From positions 1 to 64,000 of the forward strand of contig JAKSZP010012302.1 in the NCBI GenBank assembly GCA_022478985.1: DNA of 64,000 nt, read 5' to 3'. Positions 54,614 through 63,639 of this stretch are shown piece by piece. The number at the start of each line of letters is the position of its first letter. The first letter of the stretch is position 1. The notes under the pieces are model-generated. The model did no database searches and was not told the DNA's origin. It was given only the letters and a program-made list of their open reading frames with translations. The position numbers were made by a program, and so were the translations under genes. The DNA is from Massospora cicadina. Taxonomy: Eukaryota; Entomophthoromycota; Entomophthoromycetes; Entomophthorales; Entomophthoraceae.

Positions 54614-57600
54614 GAAACTGAGTTTTTTACAACACAATTTACCCGTGGATATCCTGGCCATCCAGGAGTCCCACTGTCCATGAGGTTCCGAGGAAGTTTG
54701 GAAAACAATGCTCCTCTCATCCCTATCCTTTTGGTTAAAGCATTGTGGGGTGCTAATTTGAGAAAATAATTTTTTTTAAATTTGTATCCTCAGAAACATT
54801 CCTAGATGGCTGAGTGCTCATCGTCACTTTCTCGTGGGCTGACGTTGCACACGCAATTGTCAACATCTATGCCCCAAATGGTGCACACAAGCATTGGGAA
54901 TTTTTCTTCTTGGTCAAATCCCTCCCACTACCCCCTGATTCTTTCCTAGTTGGTGACATGAACTGTTGGCTAACCTCACCAATGGACCAGTGGCCTCCCT
55001 CACCCCACGCCCCACAGGGTCACGTAGAACTATGCATTCTAAAAGCCACCCTTGGGTTAATGGATGTGCTGCCATGACATTCCCCACTGCTCAAAAACAT
55101 GACGCGTCTCCACGTCCACAACAGCCAATTAAGGTCCATGACCTGCATCAACCTTATTCTAATGCCAACAAAATTCCAACACCACATTTCCACTTCAAAA
55201 CAACGAAAATGGAATTCTCCAACCACTGACTGGTCTCGATAACCTACCACTTACCCATCACAGTTGCAAAGGCCCCACATTGGTGCAAAATTTGCCCCCC
55301 CTGAGCTCGCGTCACCAGGATTTTCCACGTGGGTGGAAGAGGCAACTTTGGCAAAATTGTTTGTTGTACCATTTTGCACGGACCCCATCTCCACATGAGC
55401 AACTTTCAAAGAGGACACCATCCGCCACTATCGCCATCTCTCCTCCAGACGCTCACAAGCCACATTGGCAGTTATCTCATGCGCTCTGGCAGAATTGGCC
55501 CACTTGGAGTCCAACATTCCAGCCACAGGATACAGCCCTGCATGGGGCTGGAAGTGGGTGGAGGCAGCCGCCCACCTCAACGCACTTGAAAGGCAACACA
55601 AACATTGGGTTTGTGTCCAATACAGTGCCACACGCATCACTAAAGGTGACAAGTGCACCGCATACTTCTTTAAAAAAATTTTGCACCACGCCAGAGTGTG
55701 GCCTGCACACAGGTGCAAAGATTGGATAATTCCATTGCGGACACACTGTCCAAAGTGGCAATCAAAACGAAAAAATATTACTCTGAGTTATACCGAGCTG
55801 AACCAATTCAGCCAGCTGAAATGGCAGAATTTCTCGACCAAGCTCATATCCGCACCATTTTCCAATACCTGGAAATAATGAATTTAATTACTCCAAACGA
55901 ATTATGGACAGCCATTTGTGGTGTGCCAAACCAAAAATGCCCAGGCCCAGATGGCATTTAATATGAGTTCTACAAAAAATATTTTAAATATATATCCCCA
56001 TTGCTGTCAGCCTCACTTAACCAAAGCCTGTTGGAAACGCGCCTCCTACCAGGAGAACATAAGGCCTTTACTGTCACACTCTTCAAGAAGGGGATAAGCT
56101 TGACTTAGCCAACTGGCGCCCCTTTCTTTAGCAAACACAGAAACTAAAATTTTAACAAAAATCATGGCTAACCGTTTAGGGACTGTAGCATCTGCCAACA
56201 TCTCCCCAGAACAATTCAGTTTCATCCCCAGAAGTTCGATTTGGGATAACGTGCACTCCATGGCTAATGCATGTCAGTCCACAGCCTCTGGGACACTAGT
56301 ATTCTTGGACCAACAAAAGGCCTATGATAGAGTAAACTGGGAATACCTAAGGGCTTGCCTCCATTAATTCCGCCAACCCCCCGCTTCATAAACTGGGTAA
56401 TGCTGCTCACAGAATCTGCGACAATGGCAGTGCATGGCCCAGGTTTCCTAATGGAAGTAGTCCATCCTCAAAGGGGCCTGCGACAAGGGGACCCCCTGAG
56501 CCCACTCTTATACAACTTCAGCCTTGACCCACTACTGCGAAATGTGAATGCCCAACTCAGTGGGGTCCATGTGCCAGGCCAAACCCCAATCAAGATGATG
56601 GCATTTGCAGATGATTGCGTGGTGGGGGTGACTAATAACAAAGATGCACGCGCGCTTGAAGCCCTCATCCAGGAATATTCCCAGGTAAGCAACATGGCAC
56701 TGAACGCCTCCAAAACCGAAATCATCCTCCTTGGACAGTTTCAGGAACTGCTGGGCCCCAGAAATTAGTTCCCAACCCAGCCCATCTGCTCACCCACGTC
56801 CACGCCTTACTAACTCAACACACACCGCTCCACTGGTGCTCCCCTTCGTGCCACGTCCTATAATAGGACTGGTGCGCCATCTGGGCGTGTGGATGGAGGC
56901 AGGCGGATATGCGTCAGCAGTAATGGAGTGCCGTATACTGGACAACGTGACGAAGCGAATCGCCTCTCTCAGAGCCCACCCTACTACCCTCACTGGCAGG
57001 GTTGTTCTTGCCAACTCTATGCTCCTATCTAAAGTCTGGTTCAGAGCCCACGCCATCCCCTTCTACCCAAGCTTCTTCAAATCCCTGTATGCTTTGCTGC
57101 AAGGATGGCTTTGGTCAGGCCACCCTCCACCAGTACGGCTAGAGGTCATGTTTGGCCCTCATCATCAAGGTGGCATGGGCCTTCTTGACTTCAAAGCCCA
57201 TGCTGCCAAGATCCTGGGCACCTGGATCGCGGCCGTCACCGCTCCTACACTCCCATCCTAACACTGGTCCCGCGCGGCCTGCTCCAACTTCTCCCGAGCC
57301 TTGGGCCTCAACAATCCATCAAACCCCCACTCCCTGATGAAATACCTCGCATCACACACATCGGCCACAGGTCCTCACAGGACTAAAACCCACCACAAAC
57401 GAATCCTACTCTCCATGCAAAGCGCAGAGTGGAGAATTCATATTAGCGGACATACAACCTGAAGAGGCCGCCCCTCTCCTCAGTTCACACAAGAGGTACA
57501 GGGGCTACCCATCCATGATGGCGTGATCCCCATTCGACCCCAAGTCCTATCCAGGGTGGACTACCTGGACATGATGGACATCCCTTATTCCACTGAGACC

Positions 57601-58131
57601 CAAAAGACTATCTGGAAATACATACACCATCCTCTGTTGCAACCTCAAATCTGTTCCCATGTGTGGCGCTGCCTGAGGTGGGTGTACCATACGGCTAAGT
57701 GCTCTAACGCTTTACACTCATCCTGCGTTATGTGTGGCCAGTATGGAACGCTGTTCCACCGCATGGAGAAGTGCCCCACCTCTAAACTGATATGGCGCGA
57801 AGTTCAACGTCTGCTGGGCCAGGATCAAACGCATCCTTTCAGTCTATCAAGAGATATGTTTGCTTCATCAATGGCCTCCCCCTTCCACCCTCCCTCCGTG
57901 CTCTGGTGGTTGCAATCGCCATGTGGACTATCCACACGATTGTCTTGGATGCCATCGCTGGCTCCATCCCCACCCTCCCAGAAGCTGTCCACAGATTCCG
58001 GTCTCATTTGGTGGACCACTTTCAAGCGTGGATGTTTAGATACCTCCTTTTACGTCGCCAACAGCTGGTCTCCTCCTGGTTCCCAGTCTAGTTCATCAAA
58101 TCAGACCCCATCCTCCACACGTACTCAATAG
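54560..58131 (+). pseudogene. L3 ORF2: endonuclease, RT, C-terminal knuckle
   Basis: Endonuclease: DILAIQESHCP (about 54658), AIVNIYAPNGAHKHWEFF, LVGDMNCWL (54945), MEFSNH at 55229, where the catalytic Asp of SDH is Asn. RT: CPGPDGI (55940), a 56164-56367 frame with NISPEQFSFIPRSSIWDN and VFLDQQKAYDRVNWEYLRAC, and 56355-56768 with RGLRQGDPLSPLLYNFSLDP and an intact FADD (56604-56615) followed by Cys. C-terminal frames to 58131 have CVMCGQYGTLFHRMEKC (57724-57774). Stops and frameshifts remain, so it is inactive. Confidence 0.88.
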
Positions 58132-58323
58132 TGGCTACGGTCCCTTCACACGTCCCTCCCCCTCCCCATAAGTGGCGTTCCCACTGGCAACAAGAGATAG
58201 CATCGCTTCTCTGGGGTGCCTCCCCTGGTACTAAGTTTGTCTTTCCTGAGTCATATTTGGAAGTGTCCATACCATGGTCAGCCTTCCCCGCAATCAATTT
58301 AAATTTAAAATAGCACTGATGTA

Positions 58324-59860
58324 TTCAGCTAAAGCTATTTCAGCTTTAATGTGGGCATCTGAGAGCTTAACAAACGTGGCAATATTGGTTCAGGTATTTT
58401 TAGCTTTAGGATTCCATGCTACCAGCACCACGTTTTGGATGGCTTTGTTTACATTTTTGTGTAAATGATTAATCGTGGTTTTACTTTTTGGAGTTAGGGT
58501 TGAGGGGATCACTAGAGGTGGAATTCCTCCTGTGAGCATTGCTACTGATTTAGTGACAGCTTTATGCAGGGGATGACAATATGGTGTTGCAGCTGCTTCA
58601 ACTGCAAGCTGGTGGTCACTTCAAAATGATTTGGCAACTGGCTGTGGGGTATATAGATGAGGGGGTATTTGACATCCCATTCTGCATTAACAAACCGTTT
58701 TGATTTTCAGAGATGGTTTTTCAATGAGCTTACCTGATTTTTCAATATCAGCCAATAAATCCCATGGGTTCTGGTTGAATTGAATTGGGGAATCGGCATA
58801 TGGTTGAGGTTTAGTTGATTCATTGGAGGCTGCATGGGATTGAACTGGGTTCCAATCCTGCGCTTGATTAAAAAGAATCATGTGTGGCACTGGGGCGAGG
58901 AGGAGACTGATTGGTGGCTGCAGGTGCAGCTGCAGCATCAGGCTTTGGGGGAGGGGGAGGTAGGATTGTACCCCATGCCAGAATTTGTGTGGGGTGGGTG
59001 GCAGATTGTAGGTCAGCGGATGAGAAATCTGATCCTTCAGAAGTGGTTAAGGAGGGGAACTTGCATTTTGAGTGGTCCAACTCAAAACAGGATGGACAAA
59101 ATTGTCCGCCTGCCCTCGACGTGGGCCCAAAATGGATGGTCAGGGGCTGAAGGAATAATGGCAAAGGGGGAATCAACATGGCGAGTTTATTGAATTTAGG
59201 GCTGATCGTGGCATATGCCTGAGGCCCAGTGAGTCATATGGCCCCATTTGGGACCACAAATTGTAAGATGGGGTTGGAGCCATAGGCTGCCAAACTGTCC
59301 ATCAGCTCCTGATGGAGCACTGCAGGGGGAGGTGGGTGGGCAAGCCAGCAAACTGGACCACCAAAGTGGTGTCTGCTAGGAGCCATGTCCAAGTTGTGGG
59401 AAGAGGTGTACCCTGGAATACCAGGGGCACAGTTGCTGCAGTGGCGGCGTCAGCTTCACAGGTGAAGACGAGGTTGAAATACCCCTTATAGGGGCGGAAA
59501 TCTATAAATTAGTGGGTGTCATCACCGCCTGTGCCATTTCAATAATGGCTTAGTCATGGTATGGGAAGAGTTTCCCATATTCAACCCTTAGGCCATAGCA
59601 CATGTTGCTTCAGGGGAGCACCAGGGGGCAGCGAGGTACCGCTTGGGTATGGCAAGGTGGGCTTCAAGATCTTTGGGAGGAACAAATCACTCCTTGGGTT
59701 TGGAATGACTGGGCGAGCCAGTCTGAGCATGTTTTCCTGCTGGACAAAAAATTGCGGGGGGTTTTGCTGCTGCCCCACACTGGAGCAGCTGGTGGAGAAT
59801 ATGAGTACATTGGAGTGAAACTGCAATGGGCGATTAAAATTACTTTCCTATTAATTTGTG
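58324..59860 (-). pseudogene. B1 ORF1-like protein, N-terminal and central part
   Basis: Minus strand from about 59860: SAAPVWGSS-like start (B2: ATPVWGSS), LRVEYGKLFPYHD-stop-AIIEMAQ (B2: LIVDYGRLFPYADKAIIDLA) and ELMDSLAAYGSNPIL. The knuckle CPSCFELDHSKC is at 59063-59098, with only two residues between His and the last Cys instead of four. Then PTQILAWGTILPPPPPKPDA, NQSPPRPSATHDSF and NQNPWDLLADIEKSG (about 58790-58730; B2: NQNPWDLLAETDKSG). The C-terminal domain begins at about 58570. Many stops. Confidence 0.7.
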
Positions 59861-59939
59861 TAATCTGCTCAGAAATTTACGCCAAGCGTAAAGAGAGTAG
59901 GCAGTTCCAAATTTATTATTCCCAGTCAAAGTATTTTTA

Positions 59940-60770
59940 AAAATTTGAAAATTTGAATTTTGATTGGGTGCCACTTTGGGAGCCAAGCTAATATCCCAAG
60001 GCTGGGGGTGGGAGGATTGAGCCCCATTTAAAGAATTGGGGCAAAGTGGCCACCAACCCAATGCCTGCAGAAGAAATGGCAGAAGTGGCAGTGACAGAAG
60101 CCATGGGGCACTTGCCCTTCAAGTGATCAAGTTTAAAGCATAAGAGGCAAATGGTGCAGCCATTTTTGATGCACACACAAAATGGGTGATCAGGGGCAGA
60201 TCTGATCATGGTGCAAGGGTGAATTGTGAGGTGGAAATCGCAATGAAATGTAAATCATTATAAAGGTGCAAGGCCTGCCAACTTATCTGCCACATTGGGA
60301 ACCACAAACTGCAGCACATGGTCTGTGCATAAACAGCCAAACCCTCCATGAACTTGTGGTGGAAGCGTTTGGGGGAGAGATGGGAGGGCAACCCAGCAAA
60401 CTGGACTACCAAAGTGGCCTCATCTGGGAGCTGGGTTCAAATGGTTAGAATGGTAATTTTTTAAAAAATATTTGTAGCTTGGCTGCTGCCACTGCACCAG
60501 CTTCTGAACAGAAGCTGAGAGAAAAATACCCCTTAAAATGGAGGAAGTCAATAAATCTGGCAGTTTAAAACCGCCGTGGCCATCTTGATGATGGACACAC
60601 TTGCATATGGGAATAAATTCCCATATTTGACCTGGAGGCTGAACCACAAATTGCTCTGTGGGAGTACCAAAGGGCTCTGGAGCACCGCCTGGGAGCTTGC
60701 AAGGTGGTGGGCCAAGTTCTGAGGGGGGACATAATGCCCAGTAACATTGGGAGGGCTAGCAGAGCCAGCT
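59940..60770 (-). pseudogene. E ORF1-like protein, N-terminal half
   Basis: Minus strand: MLLGIMSPLRTWPTTLQAPR, SNMGIYSHMQVCPSS-type sequence, RFIDFLHFKGYFSLSFCSEA (B2: GFIDFRPFKGYFDVGFQSEE), VVQFAGLPSHLSPKRFHHKF and MEGLAVYAQ (B2: VVSFANLPSHLQPQVLYDKL, VAGLMAYG). The knuckle CLLCFKLDHLKGKC at 60108-60149 has perfect C-X2-C-X4-H-X4-C spacing. The order is the same as in LINE ORF1. The frame is interrupted by several stops, then by B1 at 59939. Confidence 0.72.
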
Positions 60771-60970
60771 CAGGTATGCTTCAGCAGCGGCTGAAAGATG
60801 CCAGATGGCGGCGCACCACCACCTCAAGCTGGGGCAGCAGGCATTGATTGCATCACCATCAGTAAGTTTTGGCTTGATTGAGCTGTTGTTTTTTGTGTTT
60901 TTTTTGAAATTCTGAATTTTGCTTCAATTTAGTTATTAAAGTGAAAGAAAGGTTCTGGATCTGTATTCTT

Positions 60971-62080
60971 CTTATCTCCCTTAAGGGGGAAGTTGGAGGC
61001 ATCACTAAAGGTTTGTCATATTTTAAATTTTTGGGGTGAGTCCTGGCCCTACACAAAGGAACTCTTTAGAATTATCAGATATAAATAAATTTAATTCAGC
61101 GGAGGTATAGTGTCCAATCTCTACTCCACTTAAACTTTTCCCTTGACAGTCAGGGCTGGTAGTACTGTATAGGCATGTGGGTTGCCAGGACAGTTAGCCG
61201 CATAATGACCTCTTCAGATGCAAGAGAAACAAGCGTTAGTATATGGCTCACATATCTGCGGCACCCCCCAAAAACCCAAGCCAGAAATTAACCAAAATAT
61301 TTTAACTTGACTGAGGATGAGCTGAGTGACCATAGAGAGGGCGAAAAGGAACCTCCAAAGGGTTAAGTGCCCGCATATTAGCCAATGGATTATAGCCAAA
61401 TAGTTGTTGTCTGTTTCTTAAAGAAAATTAGGTAATGGTTGCAGGGGCTTTACATACCACATTAGGAGCACTAAAAGTGATCAATAAATGGCGTAAATAG
61501 TTGACAATTTGCAATATTGCCACTTCTTCCTGCAGCTCGAGGACCATAGCATTATGCAGCTCATAATATGGCTTAACAGCCATTATCATTGTGATGCCCA
61601 AATCCGTGTTGGTCAAAATATCTGCTTCCACTAACACATGGGCATAAGTTGTGAATTGCTCCATGAAATCCACCAATGACTTGTTCTGTTTAAATTATAT
61701 TGTTAAAAGTCAGCCTTACGAAGTGCCATCTTCGCCACACCCCCAAACAAATGGAGTTCAACTTCCTTCACCTCCTGATATGTTATGGTGCTATAATTAA
61801 GATAACATATAACTTGGTCTGCACTCTCTACATCAAAAGCAGACAACAATAGTTTAGCCTTACACTGATCTGAAGCCATCTCTACTGCAAATTTGAACCA
61901 CTTACAAAATACATGTATGTTTCCATTGCAGTTATATGGGGGGCAGCTTGTTGATGCAGACCTCTCCCTCCCTAGCAACACTATACAGTTTATGCTCTGC
62001 ACAGTGTAGCCTCTCAGCAATTCCATCCAAGTCAATGGCAAGTTGTCTGGCTTGGAAACAAACTAGATGAAGTTGGTGGA
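60971..62080 (-). pseudogene. F gag
   Basis: Two minus-strand frames (62041-61703 and 61676-61428) form one core: CPPYNCNGNIHVFCKWFKFA and LLLSAFDVESADQVICYLNY match A and C; LFGGVAKMALRKADF and HVLVEADILTNTDLGITMIM follow. The zinc knuckle CFSCI-stop-RGHYAANC is at 61190-61231, with TGA at the same codon as in A. The rest to 60971 is the gag tail before protease. The coiled-coil N-terminus seen in A and G1 is not evident; only about 190 bases separate the core from the primer site. Confidence 0.82.
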
Positions 62081-62275
62081 AGGCCTTGTTAAGCTGATCT
62101 GTTATATCTTATTTTCTTGAAAGAGCATTTTTTGCATCTGCAGCAATGTATCCAGGAAAAGTTTTAGTTCCGCATATTGTGATAACTCAATAAACTGGGG
62201 TAATATCCCCTCAAGTTGAACCGTTGCGCCATTGCTTGTCAAGTAGAGGACTTCTTATTGTGTTGATCAATGGGC

Positions 62276-62293
62276 CCTCTGTAGTGAGAACCA
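62276..62293 (-). promoter_or_regulatory. F primer binding site
   Basis: The minus strand after the 5' LTR reads TGGTTCTCACTACAGAGG, a two-base variant of the A and C site. It gives the polarity of the right F LTR. Confidence 0.7.
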
Positions 62294-62294
62294 C

Positions 62295-63109
62295 TGTTAT
62301 AAAATTGGAAATATAGTTAACTATTTTAAGGGTTATATAGGGCCAAACCCACAGAGCAACGGACGGATAATATAGAGATCATCTGTCTGATTTAAAATTG
62401 GCAAATGTAATAAGAACATGAAGCAATTGCTTTGGCAACAACACTTTACTTAATATAATATATAATGTGAAGCCTCTATTGCTGACTCTCCTTTTCCTAA
62501 GTATCCACAGTCTTTTCTCTAATTAACCAACCCCTTTCCTTTACTTCACATACCGCTCATATCCTCATTGTTTCTGGTCAGTTTTGACCCTTCAGCTTAA
62601 TTACTTCCTATTCACTAATTTTTAGGAGTTTTGCCTCATTGAAGCTCTGGCTGAATTCCTCTTATTTGCCAAAGTTGACTTGCTTGGCTTCAACTCATAT
62701 CAAATCAATTGGTAATAATTACTTAAACCAAATCTGAGGGAGGATACCCCAGTGGTAGAGTATGGACCCTCTACCACTGCCTCCCAAGTTTGATCCTGGT
62801 AATGGACTTTGGGTAGGGGACGATTTTGACTGTGTTGGTTTTGTGCACCAATGCCCCAAACTGAGATAGCAAATAGCAAAGGCGGTCCATGGAGTTCCTG
62901 GCCTATCATACGCTGCACATGGAGGTTTTCCAGGTTTTATCCTCCTTTCCCATTTTCTTCACTTCCCTAATCAGTGCAGTATCGTCCTCAAGTCAGCCCA
63001 CCTCAAATTAAATACAAATAAAATTTAATTAAACCTAATCTGACGGATATCCAACAATCAGCCAGTAGTTATTTAGGCTTATTGTCCAGTCATATAAATT
63101 TACCCAAAA
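62295..63109 (-). repeat. F 5' LTR, carrying SINE2
   Basis: Begins TGTTATAAAATTGG (plus strand) and shares its body with 15200-15766; the last bases before the TCAGC duplication are diverged (ATTTACCCAAAA against ATTTCCTGATA). It contains the SINE at 62738-63028 with its duplication. It shows the empty site for micro-insertion S1. Confidence 0.82.
62738..63028 (+). mobile_element. tRNA-headed SINE (SINE2)
   Basis: 291 bp flanked by TTAAACCAAATCTGA and TTAAACCTAATCTGA (62723-62737, 63029-63043). The head has CCCCAGTGGTAGAGTATGG (A box, 62747-62765) and AGTTTGATCCTGG (B box, 62787-62799). The body matches SINE1 throughout (GGGTAGGGGACGATTTTGAC, GCAAAGGCGGTCCATGGAGT). The tail is TCAAGTCAGCCCACCTCAAA then TTAAATAC repeats. 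The other F LTR has the uninterrupted site at about 15688. Confidence 0.9.
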
Positions 63110-63114
63110 TCAGC

Positions 63115-63639
63115 TTTGGAAAGTGCTGAGCCTAATACAAACCTCTAAGGTTGAGTGGCCTAGAGATTGTATATTTTATTAGGGTTTAAGTATAAGTGAG
63201 TCCTTGATGTCTACAATAATCACTATTGAAATCTAATAATTGATTTAAGCAGTTGAATTGATGAGAAAAAAAGAAAGATAAATTTATTCAAAGTAATATA
63301 TGTATCACTCTGATGAAACAGAGTGAAGTGGAATGAACTGCATCAAACTGCACTGTGGAGCAATGAATTTGAATCGTATTTTATGGTTTTAAGCCATGAT
63401 ATATATCAATAGCGTTCTTTCCATCTTGGAGATGAGTCAACAAGGAAAACACTTTCTTATCTTGAAGTGAAGTTATCTGATTCACATAAAATGAGATCAT
63501 TTCCATAAACTGATTGTGTTATTACTTAAAATTAATTCTTTTAATTGTATGATTTAACCTAACATTGCTAACTAGGATAAAGTTCCATTTTTATATTAAT
63601 TTATATATGAGAATTGTGCTCTAGAAGAGATTATACCAC
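63115..63639. other. Flank right of F, no gene seen
   Basis: AT-rich, without a protein-like frame. It should be the direct continuation of 15194 before F inserted. No repeat or RNA gene is evident. Confidence 0.45.

Larger units (their letters stand above)
53032..58306 (+). mobile_element. LINE L3 (L1/Tx1-like), full length
   Basis: 5275 bp between perfect 17-bp duplications AAAATAGCACTGATGTA (53015-53031, 58307-58323). It is close to L2 across ORF1, ORF2 and both ends. It starts AAAACTTTTCTTTCTCATTG and ends CAATCAATTTAAATTT. It is inserted in B1. Confidence 0.94.
52684..59921 (-). mobile_element. ORF1-only non-LTR retroposon B1, containing L3
   Basis: Flanked by CCAGTCAAATTATTTTTA and CCAGTCAAAGTATTTTTA (52666-52683, 59922-59939), 17 of 18 identical. 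Minus-strand 3' end: CCCCTGGTTGGCTTACCTCA then AATTTATA, the same tail as B2 and LINE L1. Removing L3 and one duplication copy leaves about 1946 bp. It is nested in E and interrupted by L3, giving four levels: F, E, B1, L3. Confidence 0.83.
51799..60956 (-). mobile_element. ORF1-only non-LTR retroposon E, containing B1 and L3
   Basis: The ends are flanked by GGATCTGTATTCTT (51785-51798, 60957-60970), a 14-bp duplication lying 9.2 kb apart, with gypsy F protease on one side and F gag on the other. Without B1 and its duplication copy E is about 1902 bp, the same as B2 and B1. In minus orientation the 3' end is TTTTGGGTTGGGCACTACTA then GTACTAAAAAAG, unlike the LINE tails in the window but like micro-insertions S1 and S2. 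It encodes the ORF1-like CCHC protein and no RT. Confidence 0.85.
15200..63109 (-). mobile_element. Ty3/gypsy element F, split over 48 kb by nested insertions
   Basis: LTRs at 15200-15766 and 62295-63109 are clear copies of one another once a 32-bp insert in the left and a SINE in the right are removed. The left LTR has a minus-strand purine tract on its inner side and the right LTR a minus-strand primer site on its inner side, as required for one minus-strand element. The outer flanks carry the same 5-mer TCAGC (15195-15199, 63110-63114). Internal parts found in correct order from the right are gag (62080-61190), protease (51600-51180), RT (50460-50026 and onward), RNase H and integrase (44719-42794). 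Breaks in this series coincide with independently bounded insertions with their own target duplications. Confidence 0.82.

Noticed and set aside
62738..62810. tRNA gene
   Set aside because: Only A- and B-box-like parts are present, the cloverleaf is not convincing, and the same head with a long body occurs at 41398; it is a SINE.
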